A stretch of DNA of 64,000 bases from Halalkalibacter okhensis (GCF_000787375.1 NZ_JRJU01000007.1:62001-126000), one strand, 5' to 3'; shown: positions 18,538 through 26,717, counted from the first letter of the stretch. Translations and numbers: made by a program. The notes: generated from the sequence alone by a model not told the origin.

Positions 18538-19109
18538 TAATTAGATGGCTGTCCAGGTGGATAATAATAAGGTGGTATTTTCAACCAACCACGTTTGATC
18601 ATTAACGCCTTTAACGTCACTCCAAAAGTAAGCATTTCCGTATGGAACTTATACCACATAACACCTAGATCTGTTCGAATTGCATCCACTTCACCTTTTG
18701 CTGACATCATAAGACATGCAGTCAATTTTAATGTTATTCCATTCGTGATTTCTTCATCAGATAATTTTACTCCTAATGGAATGGCATTCGATTCTGATTT
18801 TGGCTTGGGTGGAGAGGTTTCCGGCAAAGGGATCCCCTCTTTTTTCATAAAGCTACTTAATTTTTGAGCTTGATTTTCGCACATTCTTAGAGCATCATTT
18901 AACATTTCTACTACTTCATCATCAGTTGAAGTATTTAAACCGGCTTCTTCAAACCGAATGAACTCTGCTAATGAAGTAAAATAAGTCCAACAATCCATTG
19001 CCTCTCCAATATGCAATGGTGACTTTTGTTCATTCGCATTATCTACTTCTTTATTTACTATGTGCCAAAGGGCCTCAAAAGGATTTGACAAACCTTTCAC
19101 CTTCTTCAC
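18537..19109 (-). CDS. DUF3231-family protein
   Basis: 190 residues from GTG 19109; a TTG at 19094 (SNPFEALWHIV) has a better-placed AAGGTG and may be the true start. Helical, ferritin-like or CotF-like in layout, with the family pattern NPFEALWH, then L-S-D-E-E-I-x-N and M-x-K-x-G-W-L-x-x-P-P near the C-terminus. Such proteins are common in spore-formers and some are spore-coat associated; the exact role is unknown. On the original chromosome it lay just downstream of yneF. Confidence 0.75.
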   Translation of the reverse strand: MKKVKGLSNPFEALWHIVNKEVDNANEQKSPLHIGEAMDCWTYFTSLAEFIRFEEAGLNTSTDDEVVEMLNDALRMCENQAQKLSSFMKKEGIPLPETSPPKPKSESNAIPLGVKLSDEEITNGITLKLTACLMMSAKGEVDAIRTDLGVMWYKFHTEMLTFGVTLKALMIKRGWLKIPPYYYPPGQPSN

Positions 19110-19247
19110 TTTGGATTAATGTTAGTTTTTTACAGTTACTTAAAATAAATTCACTCTATTTTATATTTTATAAGAAACCAAATTACCAATATTTTACAAT
19201 GTAGTGGTTATGATACTGACGCTTAAGCTCAACGCTTGTTGAACAAA

Positions 19248-19289
19248 AAACCACTTTTCCTGTTATTGAGATAACAGAAAAAGTGGTTT
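19248..19289 (-). terminator. Host terminator left of attL
   Basis: AAACCACTTTTTCTGTTAT and ATAACAGGAAAAGTGGTTT, 19-bp stem with a 5-base loop and T run on the minus strand. It was probably downstream of yneF before the insertion. Confidence 0.8.
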
Positions 19290-19365
19290 GTTTAGTCTTT
19301 TTAGAAAAGTTAATCCTGTTTTTTGGAGAAAAGACTCAAACTCACATTGCTCCAAAAAGTCATTG

Positions 19366-19458
19366 GCAACAAGGATTTACTTACCTTGTTGCTTCTGCAT
19401 CGCTTTCATCATTTGATTAATTTTCTTCTGCGATGGATTTTGTCCCATTTGCATCATC
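19366..19458. repeat. attL: left copy of 93-bp direct repeat
   Basis: Perfectly identical to 55452-55544. It is the 3' end of yneF together with the hairpin GCAACAAGG/CCTTGTTGC that spans the stop codon. It marks the left junction of the element. Confidence 0.93.
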
Positions 19459-19604
19459 CCCTTATGTATCAAGGGTTACGCAATCTAAAAATCCATTCCA
19501 TCCGTTGAGAAAAATATACCACACACTTCTAAATAAGTCTAGAAAGATTAATAGAATTGTAAAATATGGTTTATTTTTCTCCTTGATATTTTCTTTTGGA
19601 GAGA

Positions 19605-19886
19605 TTAAGCCGTCAATAATAAATAAGTTGAATAACTTCTTCCATTAAGTTGTCGTAATGACTCATCATTGTAATTTCCACTTAGCACATCATCCAGTAT
19701 CCGCTTATCGTTTCTTTTTAAAATGCTATTTAACAAGAAACCAAGAAGGATTTCAGCGTTGCCATAATATGATCTATCACGTTTGAATACTGAATGTGTT
19801 GTAATTCTCTCCATTAATTGATCAATTTGCTCACCTTTTAACTCTAATTCCCCTGCAATCCTGCTTACATAACGATATTTCCCCAT
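19605..19886 (-). CDS. Hypothetical element protein (93 aa)
   Basis: 93 residues, ATG 19886, GGAGGGG upstream. Charged, helical, soluble (ELKGEQIDQLMERITTH). First gene inside the left junction. No family recognised. Confidence 0.6.
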   Translation of the reverse strand: MGKYRYVSRIAGELELKGEQIDQLMERITTHSVFKRDRSYYGNAEILLGFLLNSILKRNDKRILDDVLSGNYNDESLRQLNGRSYSTYLLLTA

Positions 19887-19965
19887 TTAAACCCCTCCAT
19901 AAATAGCATTAAAGTCTAACCCATATTATGACAATATTTCGTACGTTTAAAAATAATAATTGGCA

Positions 19966-20043
19966 TTAATAACTTGTTGAGTTAATAATAACTTATTTAG
20001 TTATTAACGTCAACAGTTATTATTAACTATTCAAGTTATTAAC
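19966..20043. promoter_or_regulatory. Array of five GTTATTAAC-type repeats
   Basis: ATTAATAAC (19966), GTTAATAATAAC (19981), GTTATTAAC (20000), GTTATTATTAAC (20016) and GTTATTAAC (20035) lie 15-19 bases apart just upstream of TATAAT at 20048-20053. They are operator-like for the adjacent XRE protein, or iteron-like. Confidence 0.6.
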
Positions 20044-20080
20044 ATGATATAATGTGCATATATAATAATGAAGGGATTTG

Positions 20081-20323
20081 ATGAAAATGATTAAATTTAA
20101 ATTAAAAGAACAGCTTGAAATTAAAGGAAAGACTATGTATTGGCTATCTAAACAAACTGGAGTTAGACCAAATACTCTTAGTCAATGGGTTAATAATGAA
20201 GATGTAGATAACTCAAATAAAAAGGTGAAATCGATTAGCCTCGAAACACTTGACAGTATTTGCGAAATACTTGATTGTGAAATTGGAGACATAATCGAAC
20301 ATGTGAAGAAAAAAGACCACTAA
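20081..20323 (+). CDS. XRE/Cro-type helix-turn-helix regulator
   Basis: 80 residues from ATG 20081 with AAGGG five bases upstream. HTH is clear: MYWLSKQTGVRPNTLSQWVN, then L-D-S-I-C-E-I-L-D-C-E-I-G-D, the YozG/Cro-like pattern of small Xre proteins. It is one of few plus-strand genes here and sits behind a five-repeat array that it may bind. A terminator overlaps its stop codon. Confidence 0.8.
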   Translation: MKMIKFKLKEQLEIKGKTMYWLSKQTGVRPNTLSQWVNNEDVDNSNKKVKSISLETLDSICEILDCEIGDIIEHVKKKDH

Positions 20324-20345
20324 TTTTGTTGATTAGTGGTCTTTT
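20311..20345 (+). terminator. Terminator of the XRE gene
   Basis: AAAGACCACTAA and TTAGTGGTCTTT, 12-bp stem with T run, overlapping the stop codon. Confidence 0.85.
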
Positions 20346-20374
20346 AAACGTTTAGTTATTTTGTTTTTGCTTTT

Positions 20375-20602
20375 TCACTTTCTTCCTATTTTGTAAACAT
20401 AGCTATTACTATTGTTTTTATTATTAATCCAATCAAAAAATACATCTCGATGAACCTTTAATTGTCTCCCAAATTTCATTACAGGAAAATCACCAGAGTG
20501 CATAATTTCATAAACTCTATCTCTACCTAATCCTGTGATTTTTTGCACATCACTTACTCCTAATAATAGCTTTTCCTCTCTACTCTCATTTTCTTTATTC
20601 AT
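20375..20602 (-). CDS. Excisionase-like helix-turn-helix protein
   Basis: 75 residues from ATG 20602 with AAGGG eight bases upstream. It is an HTH_17/AlpA-Xis type protein: SDVQKITGLGRDRVYEIMH, G-D-F-P-V-M-K-F-G-R-Q-L-K-V-H-R-D-V-F-F-D-W. Such proteins bend DNA for phage excision or act as small regulators. Its place near attL, with the integrase at the other end, supports a role in excision; integrase and xis become neighbours in the circular form. Confidence 0.72.
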   Translation of the reverse strand: MNKENESREEKLLLGVSDVQKITGLGRDRVYEIMHSGDFPVMKFGRQLKVHRDVFFDWINNKNNSNSYVYKIGRK

Positions 20603-20762
20603 TTTCATTTCCCTTCGTTTCGTCGTCATAAAGTATCTCAGGATATTCTTTAATAAGTTCTTTTACGAAAAAATTAATTGCTTTTTGTAATTTCTCTTCA
20701 TCGTGAACATAATTAGGATTTTTTATTAAAATTGTGTCATCAAAGCTTACTTTTCTGGGCAT
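20595..20762 (-). CDS. Small element protein (55 aa)
   Basis: ATG 20762 with GGAGTGG upstream; overlaps the excisionase-like gene by 8 bases (ATGAATAA), which implies coupled translation. The middle and end resemble the 20973 protein (V-K-E-L-I-K-E-Y-P-E-I against L-V-E-Y-P-D-L), so both may be members of one small family. Function unknown. Confidence 0.65.
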   Translation of the reverse strand: MPRKVSFDDTILIKNPNYVHDEEKLQKAINFFVKELIKEYPEILYDDETKGNENE

Positions 20763-20794
20763 TTTACCACTCCACTATAAATTCTAATTACATA

Positions 20795-20980
20795 CTAAAA
20801 GATTTCCTTCTCAAAAAACTTCTTTATGGAATTAAATGCTTTTTCATCTCCATTGGGCAAGTTTAAGCAAGTGATGGTAATATTGTAACCATTAATCTTC
20901 TGAGTCGATTTATATGTTATTTTATCGTCTTGTTGCCCTTCTTTGATATATTGATAATTAGCAATTGTGACTTCACTCAT
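20795..20980 (-). CDS. Small element protein (about 61 aa)
   Basis: An in-frame ATG at 20980 overlaps the end of the preceding gene; an earlier ATG is at 21007. Neither has a strong ribosome site, so translation may be coupled. Soluble, with GQQDDKITYKSTQK and a helical C-terminus ending FEKEIF. Unknown function. Confidence 0.5.
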   Translation of the reverse strand: MSEVTIANYQYIKEGQQDDKITYKSTQKINGYNITITCLNLPNGDEKAFNSIKKFFEKEIF

Positions 20981-21164
20981 CTGAATCACGTCTTGATTTG
21001 TGAACATCTTCTGTCTGAATTACTAACAAATCAGGATATTCAACTAGCAGCTTCTCTGCCAACCACTCATGAAATTGGTCGAGTTTTTTGTCTAATTCTT
21101 CCGCACTGTGCTTGACTTGCTCAACGGGTTCGTGTATAAAGACGTACTTAGATGCTTTAGGCAT
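20973..21164 (-). CDS. Small element protein (63 aa)
   Basis: Probable ATG at 21164 (MPKASKYVF) with AAAGGAG about 12 bases upstream; ATG 21185 is the alternative. Charged helix HSAEELDKKLDQFHEWLAEKLLVEYPDLL. Overlaps the next gene. No family recognised. Confidence 0.55.
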   Translation of the reverse strand: MPKASKYVFIHEPVEQVKHSAEELDKKLDQFHEWLAEKLLVEYPDLLVIQTEDVHKSRRDSDE

Positions 21165-21331
21165 AGATGAATTTTCTCCTTTCATTTTGAGTACTTTCTA
21201 TTTAACTCTAACGAATATTAACGTTGTAATCCTTAGTTGTTTTAAGGTATAAATTCAATCAATTTCCAATTTATGGTTTTAATTTTAGATATATTTTTAA
21301 ATTTTATTTATAAATGAAGTTCAAAGCAACA

Positions 21332-21374
21332 AAAAAAGGACATAATCTCAAAACTGAGATCACGCCCTTTTTCA
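21332..21374 (-). terminator. Terminator of the FtsK-relaxation module
   Basis: GGGCGTGATCTC and GAGATTATGTCC pair and are followed by seven T on the minus strand. Confidence 0.75.
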
Positions 21375-21457
21375 GAAAAAGTCACAACCAAATCCATTAT
21401 AACATTTCCATATATTTTTATACACTCATTTCATATAAAAATTCTTTAATATTCTTG

Positions 21458-21985
21458 TTATATTAATGAAATAAAAGGCACACCAAACGCAACAGTATTA
21501 CCAATTCCCACAAGTAACGACATCATAAGAGGCATCAATTGAACAAGAATATAGCCTATTGAAGCGTTCTGAATCAATCCAATTCCCTTGTCCTTTTGAT
21601 TAATCATGAAAAGTAAAGCTCCTCCAGTTAACATTACAAGTGCTACAGGATAAGATAAGGCTTGAATCATGTCTACAAGTGGCATAAATGCTTCGACAAT
21701 CTTTTCTTTTGCTGCACCTTTTATATAATCAGTTGCAGGATTAGCCACTTCTGCCATAGCTGTAATAGCTTCGGGTGTTGATGCATAGGCTGTATTAGTA
21801 AAAAGTTTATTAGTTATACTTATTGCAGTTGCTCCAGTTGTAAGCGTGATGAGAGACGCTTTTAACTTATGAGTTACTGCTTTTTTATTAAATTTTTTTA
21901 CAGCGCGTCTAATCTCTCTTACATCTACACCATTTAGAAACTCCGAAACACTACCCACTGTTTGCACTCTCGGTTGAAATAACAT
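21458..21985 (-). CDS. Membrane protein resembling VirB2/TrbC-type pilins
   Basis: 175 residues. A basic N-terminal part (REIRRAVKKFNKKAVTHKLK) precedes a hydrophobic segment ending in an Ala-x-Ala-like stretch (NTAYASTPEAI), then two long hydrophobic segments (about 108-130 and 140-170). This layout resembles VirB2/TrbC-type pilin precursors or small conjugation membrane subunits. It follows the FtsK and replication-relaxation genes, a trio also known from Bacillus phages and plasmids. No other secretion genes are present, so a true pilus is unlikely. Confidence 0.5.
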   Translation of the reverse strand: MLFQPRVQTVGSVSEFLNGVDVREIRRAVKKFNKKAVTHKLKASLITLTTGATAISITNKLFTNTAYASTPEAITAMAEVANPATDYIKGAAKEKIVEAFMPLVDMIQALSYPVALVMLTGGALLFMINQKDKGIGLIQNASIGYILVQLMPLMMSLLVGIGNTVAFGVPFISLI

Positions 21986-21999
21986 GATGAATCGCCCCT

Positions 22000-22584
22000 T
22001 TAGTTAATATCGTCAATCAATAAGACTTGAGCATCCACACCATCACACAACTTCTCTAATTGTTTTTTGCGATAATCCGTAGTGGTTAACCAAATAATCT
22101 TAATTGGAAAGTTAGCGTGTTTAATAATGGCTTTGTACTTATCAATCTTAGAGCGATTCTTCAACATCTTTTGTGTATGATCTATTTCAACTGCGTAAAA
22201 TACATTGTCTTTTTGATAGAACGAGTCAGCAATTATAAAGCCAATACCTTCAAATCCTAGCTTAACCTCATTCTTCCAATCATTTGGTTGCCCTAGATGA
22301 ATATACAACTGATTTCTCATAAGATAATGTCCTACTTGAACTGATTTCTTCCTCACCTTATTACATTCAACACGCTCCCTACCTCCTGCATTAAGATAAT
22401 ACACCTTCTCTTTATCTCTAAAAGAAGAAACATAATCAGACATGTTAGCTAATACCTTCCTTGCGTTCCTGTCGCTTCCTAGTTTGTGCATGTGTTGAAT
22501 TTGTGAGCGACTAAGATAATCACACCTCTTTAATGATAAAAGAATCTGCTCCTCTCTTTGCTCTCTCTTCAGTCTTTGTATCAT
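22000..22584 (-). CDS. Replication-relaxation family protein
   Basis: About 194 residues; ATG 22596 is the alternative start but abuts the AAGGGAG site. Pattern of the Replic_Relax family: N-terminal winged helix (ILLSLKRCDYLSRSQIQHMHKLGSDRNARKVLANM), Y-Y-L-N-A-x-G-R-E, then a nuclease-like core (DSFYQKDNVFYAVEIDHTQKM, IIWLTTTDYRKKQLE). It overlaps the FtsK gene. The family is named for roles in plasmid replication and nicking, but catalysis in this group is not well shown. Confidence 0.75.
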   Translation of the reverse strand: MIQRLKREQREEQILLSLKRCDYLSRSQIQHMHKLGSDRNARKVLANMSDYVSSFRDKEKVYYLNAGGRERVECNKVRKKSVQVGHYLMRNQLYIHLGQPNDWKNEVKLGFEGIGFIIADSFYQKDNVFYAVEIDHTQKMLKNRSKIDKYKAIIKHANFPIKIIWLTTTDYRKKQLEKLCDGVDAQVLLIDDIN

Positions 22585-23824
22585 TACTACTGTCATCTCC
22601 CTTCATGCTGTCTTCTTCCTGCCTAGCTTTAATAACAATGTGTGGTGAGATGGTTTTTTCAATGAATCCATTATCAATTGCAGGTGTCTGTACTTCTTCA
22701 CATCTGATTGTTTTATATATAGCTCTTCCTTTTATAAGTGGTAGCTTCTCAGCGCCTTCTTGATCAATAACAACTCTACTTGCTGTAGCTGAATCAACTG
22801 TGAAACATAAACGCCCTATACAGTTACGCTTAACTTGTGAAGGAACAGTTTCAGCCGTTGGATATTGCGTTGCGTATATGAGCCTGTAGCCACTTGCACG
22901 ACCTCTGCGAGCAATATCTTTAATAATGTCCTGACATTCTTCATCGTCCGCAATATCAGCTGCTTCATCAATAATAATGAAGTGTCTATCCTTCACACCT
23001 GCTTCTTTAATGTCCTCATAACCGTTTCTATAAAGCCACTTGTTAGTTTCAATCATTTGTTGTTGTACATCCTTTAATGCTTCCTTAGCCTCTTCAGGAT
23101 CTTTAGCAACGGTATCAACTTGCTTCAATGAGTCATAGCGACCAAATGTAAGACCATCCTTCAAGTCGATAAGTGTTAGCTTTACTTTGTCTGCCTTCTT
23201 ATCAATTAAGAAAGTGACTAAGCATTTAAGCCAATTAGACTTACCAAATCCAGGCACACCAGCAACTATTATGTTGGGTACATCATCGAAATTGTGCTTA
23301 ATATAGTCTGTACGTCCAATACCAATAGGTACTTCCCATTCCTTATGTCTCTTTGTTAATGACTCCTCGAACTCATAACGTGTTGTAAGTGGCTCATTGT
23401 ACACTCTAAATATCAACATACCATCAAATGAAATGTGTACTTCTTTCCTTAGATTACGCTTCTTTTCTAGTAACATTTGAATCTGCTTAACTATGTCTTT
23501 TTTCCAATTAATTTCCTTGAAGTCATGAATAGACACATCTGGAACACTCCTCTTAATGTTCAAACCATCTTGAAAGTTATCAAGCTTGCTCTCAAATTCT
23601 TTCGATGACAAGCCTTGTGGCATTTGGAAGACATACTCAGAATACTTCTTCTTTCTTGACTTTCGATGAATGCGAATTGTCTTTCCATCTTTTGCAACAA
23701 GACCACAATTCTTAGAAATGTTTTCAATTTTCTTAGTGTCATTCCCTCCCACTCCTGATTGATACAAATAGGTATAACTCGCTAAACCTGCCATCACAAC
23801 AGATGATCCAATCTCAAGAAACAT
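22520..23824 (-). CDS. FtsK/SpoIIIE-type DNA translocase ATPase
   Basis: About 434 residues from ATG 23824 with AAAGGGTGG upstream. One short N-terminal hydrophobic segment, then an FtsK-type ATPase with Walker A AGVPGFGKSN (about 188-197), LIDLKDG, Walker B FIIIDEAAD and R-R-G-R-A-S-G-x-R-L-I-Y-A-T-Q-x-P. Similar ATPases in ICEs, plasmids and Bacillus phages act as DNA pumps or couple DNA to a relaxase. Here the partner is the overlapping replication-relaxation gene. Confidence 0.85.
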   Translation of the reverse strand: MFLEIGSSVVMAGLASYTYLYQSGVGGNDTKKIENISKNCGLVAKDGKTIRIHRKSRKKKYSEYVFQMPQGLSSKEFESKLDNFQDGLNIKRSVPDVSIHDFKEINWKKDIVKQIQMLLEKKRNLRKEVHISFDGMLIFRVYNEPLTTRYEFEESLTKRHKEWEVPIGIGRTDYIKHNFDDVPNIIVAGVPGFGKSNWLKCLVTFLIDKKADKVKLTLIDLKDGLTFGRYDSLKQVDTVAKDPEEAKEALKDVQQQMIETNKWLYRNGYEDIKEAGVKDRHFIIIDEAADIADDEECQDIIKDIARRGRASGYRLIYATQYPTAETVPSQVKRNCIGRLCFTVDSATASRVVIDQEGAEKLPLIKGRAIYKTIRCEEVQTPAIDNGFIEKTISPHIVIKARQEEDSMKGDDSSNDTKTEERAKRGADSFIIKEV

Positions 23825-24127
23825 CAGCACCACCCTTTCTCCCTATTCTAATAAGAATAGTCCCTCCAGAACGGAACAAAAATAGTTAAGTCTAAGCATT
23901 GATAGTCTGAGGTTTATTGGTGCCGTTTATAGTGGTGTGGTGGAAAAATGAATGGTATATAGATTCGGTATATTTACTTGGTACACTACTGGAATTATAA
24001 ATGGTAATCCGTTCGGAACTGTTTTGTTTGATATAGCTTACTTGGTACTGTTTGTCCAATATTACACTTTTTTGCACATGTTTAAAAAAAGGTAAATTTG
24101 ACCAAGCTTATTCTGAGGTGATTAATC
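23825..24127. promoter_or_regulatory. Divergent intergenic region with repeated TACTTGGTAC
   Basis: About 300 bases between the FtsK operon and the 24128 regulator. TACTTGGTAC occurs at 23975-23984 and 24039-24048, 64 bases apart; these are candidate operators. No gene is credible here. Confidence 0.4.
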
Positions 24128-24358
24128 ATGAGTTGGTTTGGCTTAGGAAAGAAAAGAAGCCGATTTGGAAGAATGTTAGATGATGAAGATATAACACAAG
24201 AAGAACTTTCTAATGTTTCAAGAGTTGGGCATACAACAATATCAAAACTATGTAATGATGATAATTACAGACCAAAACATTCAACTGCAATTAAAATAAA
24301 AAATGGATTAAAGCAATTGGGTGTAAATAAAGATGTAGACAAATACTTGGGGATTTAA
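24128..24358 (+). CDS. Small helix-turn-helix regulator
   Basis: 76 residues, ATG 24128 with GAGGTG upstream. Basic start (MSWFGLGKKRSRFGRML) then an XRE-like HTH, ITQEELSNVSRVGHTTISKLC, and a C-terminal helix. Divergent from the FtsK module, so it may control that operon through the TACTTGGTAC repeats. Confidence 0.72.
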   Translation: MSWFGLGKKRSRFGRMLDDEDITQEELSNVSRVGHTTISKLCNDDNYRPKHSTAIKIKNGLKQLGVNKDVDKYLGI

Positions 24359-24397
24359 TAAGAGGAATAAACCAAATGTAAATAGAGAGAGCAAACC

Positions 24398-24625
24398 TTA
24401 TGCTACTCTCTTCACTTCTGTTTTTTCATTCATTAAAGACCAAACTAATGCTATTACCCATCCTATAAATGTCCAACCAGCAAAAATGTTTAGTACAGTA
24501 ATTGCCACTTTATTAGTTTTTCTTCGTGCAAATGCAATTAAAGTGGGAACAGGATAAAGAATTAATAATAATAAAGCGAATGATCCAAGTATCAAAATGC
24601 CATCTCCTATATTAAAATTTAACAA
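24398..24625 (-). CDS. Superinfection-immunity-like membrane protein
   Basis: 75 residues with two hydrophobic helices (about 7-28 and 40-65). The pattern P-x-x-I-A-x-x-R-x-x-x-N, then I-x-x-L-N-I-x-x-G-W-T-x-I-G-W-V-x-A-L-x-W, is that of the superinfection immunity family related to phage T4 Imm, which blocks entry of DNA from a second phage. It stands alone, opposite its neighbours, as expected for a lysogenic conversion gene. Activity against a particular phage is not known. Confidence 0.72.
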   Translation of the reverse strand: MLNFNIGDGILILGSFALLLLILYPVPTLIAFARRKTNKVAITVLNIFAGWTFIGWVIALVWSLMNEKTEVKRVA

Positions 24626-24747
24626 CTAAATAATAATACTACACTTAATAACTTGATGCAAAGGGACTATGACTATTGGAGTGTCAATTATTCCGCCTTG
24701 ATAAGCGAACAAACATTCGTATATAATCAAAATAAAAAGGTGATCTT

Positions 24748-25104
24748 ATGCTAAGAGGAAATGATCTAGATTTAGTCTTAAGCTTTATATATCTTCCACT
24801 GACTCGTAAAGTATTAGAAAATAACTTAGGTAAAGTCAAGAATGTTGGTTTTAAGTTTGAAGAGCCTTACCTAAGTCTAATAGAGAAAACAATAAATAAA
24901 ATTAGTATGGATATTCGTGATCTAAAGAAAGAAATGCGTAAAACTGGAATTACTGTATATGATCAAGGAAAAGTAAATGAAAAGTGTAGTTACTTAGTGG
25001 TGTGCAGGGGATATCGTGAAGAGTTTAATTTATTTCCTCATTTGATGAAAGTAGAGGTTCAGAACTATCTGAATCAGTATTTACTAAAAACTCAAGTACC
25101 CTAA
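24748..25104 (+). CDS. Hypothetical phage protein (118 aa)
   Basis: ATG 24748 with AAAAGGTG upstream. Helical, with a conserved-looking C-terminal CRGYREEFNLFPHLMKVEVQ. No membrane segment. I recall similar short ORFs in Bacillus phages but no function. Its 3' end overlaps the small minus-strand gene at 25025. Confidence 0.6.
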   Translation: MLRGNDLDLVLSFIYLPLTRKVLENNLGKVKNVGFKFEEPYLSLIEKTINKISMDIRDLKKEMRKTGITVYDQGKVNEKCSYLVVCRGYREEFNLFPHLMKVEVQNYLNQYLLKTQVP

Positions 25105-25177
25105 GCTCAATACCTTTTAGCTTTCGATTTAATTTTGATTCAAATTCATTAATTAAAAGGTTTAATGTTGGTTTCAT
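25025..25177 (-). CDS. Small protein (50 aa), EFESKLNR family
   Basis: ATG 25177 with AAAGGAGG eight bases upstream, a very good site. 50 residues, beginning MKPTLNLLINEFESKLNRKL. It shares EFESKLNR and the following L-x-x-x-E-x-x-V-L with the host protein at 5077. It overlaps the 24748 gene tail to tail by 80 bases. Function unknown. Confidence 0.6.
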   Translation of the reverse strand: MKPTLNLLINEFESKLNRKLKGIELRVLEFLVNTDSDSSEPLLSSNEEIN

Positions 25178-25376
25178 CTAAAATGCCTCCTTTTTCTTTA
25201 ATAATAGTCAAAAAGAGACAAGAATCAACATGTTGAGTTTGATTTTCTAACACGAATATTTTTAACAATAAATGTTTATTCGATACTCAAAATATCATTG
25301 TCACAATAACCTCACACTCGCCAAATTTTAATATGAAATGTTAAAATATTAATAATTTACTATTTAGGGAGTTTTT

Positions 25377-26255
25377 ATGAAAAAAATAAACGCATTAACG
25401 CATGTTAAACTAATAATTTGGCGAAGGAAATTAAGTTTAGTTTTTCTTATCTTATTCTTTTCAATATTATGGTTTTTACAAATTGATATTTTAAAAATAT
25501 TAGGTCAGACTATTGTCAATATTATTCCTTTAGACCTTTCTGACCCTGCTTCTGCAGGTTTATTCGGCGCAATTGCTGGGGGCATATTATCTTTTATGGG
25601 AAGTATTATCACTCAAAGAAAACAATTCAAAAATAAGGGAATTGTCTTCCGTAAAAATGTCATATATACACCTCTTTATGATGATTTAAGAAAATTAAAA
25701 ACAACTCTTACTGAGAATCATTACCCTACTTATTTAGTGTTTAAAAAGAACGACCCTTTTATTAATTTTGATTACCCAGTTTTCCTAGCATGGGAAAGAA
25801 TCAATTCAGATGTCAGGTCAATTGAAGTCCCCAAGTATTTAGCCGATACCTTTAATAGACTTGAAAAAAGTGGAGAGTCATATTTAGAAGCTAGATCTAA
25901 AGCTTCTAAAGAGATATATCTTGAATTAAGTAAACTAACTCATATTTTCGATCAGAAGACACTAGACATGTACGATAGATCAGGGGATTCATTCTATCTA
26001 AACGAATTGATTGAAAATGAGGACATCCCACTTGAAAAAATAAATACTAAATATAGGTTTAAGCATGAGTATAGCAATGAAAATTTATTAGAAATTAAGG
26101 CTTGTATAAATTCATGTAAGAATTTTGAATCAATTGAAAGGGTTATATTAAAATATGAAGAATTCACCAGAATATTAGATGATTTAATTACTGCTTTAGA
26201 AAAGTTAATTTCTTTTATTCAAATTAAATATGAACATAAAAACAAAAATTATTAA
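25377..26255 (+). CDS. Two-pass membrane protein with cytosolic domain (cargo gene)
   Basis: 292 residues. Two membrane segments at about 19-38 and 58-82 (SAGLFGAIAGGILSFMGSII), then a basic turn (TQRKQFKNKG) and a helical cytoplasmic domain of about 200 residues. Monocistronic start on the plus strand, opposite to the late genes, with a second small gene downstream and a terminator. The layout is that of phage exclusion or abortive infection membrane effectors, but I do not recognise the family. Confidence 0.6.
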   Translation: MKKINALTHVKLIIWRRKLSLVFLILFFSILWFLQIDILKILGQTIVNIIPLDLSDPASAGLFGAIAGGILSFMGSIITQRKQFKNKGIVFRKNVIYTPLYDDLRKLKTTLTENHYPTYLVFKKNDPFINFDYPVFLAWERINSDVRSIEVPKYLADTFNRLEKSGESYLEARSKASKEIYLELSKLTHIFDQKTLDMYDRSGDSFYLNELIENEDIPLEKINTKYRFKHEYSNENLLEIKACINSCKNFESIERVILKYEEFTRILDDLITALEKLISFIQIKYEHKNKNY

Positions 26256-26271
26256 TAAAGGGGTACAATTA

Positions 26272-26511
26272 ATGCATCATAGTCGTTATAGTTTAAGCGA
26301 ATATAGAATAAAGGAAATTATTGAAAATAAACTAAACGAGAATCCAGATATTTTTTATTACATTGATAATTACCATTTGCAGAAGGTTGTTGACTCTTTA
26401 GTAGAAGGTATTGCTGAAGCAATGGCTGAAAACAACCAAAAGCTTGTAGACAATATAACAAAAATAATTGACGATGAGTATAAAAAACAAAAATTGTTTA
26501 GAGGGTATTAA
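26272..26511 (+). CDS. Small partner of the membrane cargo gene (79 aa)
   Basis: ATG 26272 with AAAGGGG eight bases upstream; the longer in-frame start at 26230 lies in the upstream gene without a site. 79 residues, helical, acidic, soluble (VDSLVEGIAEAMAENNQKLVDNITKII). It follows the membrane gene by 16 bases, so the two are likely cotranscribed. Confidence 0.6.
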   Translation: MHHSRYSLSEYRIKEIIENKLNENPDIFYYIDNYHLQKVVDSLVEGIAEAMAENNQKLVDNITKIIDDEYKKQKLFRGY

Positions 26512-26520
26512 CCTATAAAC

Positions 26521-26558
26521 AAAAAAGGGGTTTACCTCACTAACAAGGTAAACCCCTC
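26521..26558 (+). terminator. Terminator of the cargo pair
   Basis: GGGGTTTACCT and AGGTAAACCCC, 11-bp stem, after an A tract. Weak T tract, perhaps used in both directions. Confidence 0.7.
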
Positions 26559-26717
26559 AACTTCTGTGCATTACGTTCCATAACCCACTTTATAGCTCTT
26601 GTGAGCTACGATTAAATGAATCTAATATCAATACAAGGGTCAATACTTCCCTACCCTCACAACCTCTTATTTTCTATATTATGGTACATGAAATTATAAA
26701 CTTGTCCATTCAATAAA

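Noticed and set aside
21458-23824. A full conjugation (type IV secretion) system
   Set aside because: Only an FtsK-type ATPase, a relaxation-type protein and one pilin-like protein are present; VirB4, VirB6 and VirD4-type genes are absent.
23892-24077. 61-codon minus-strand ORF upstream of FtsK
   Set aside because: GTG start without ribosome site, low-complexity Ser/Thr composition and no sign of conservation.
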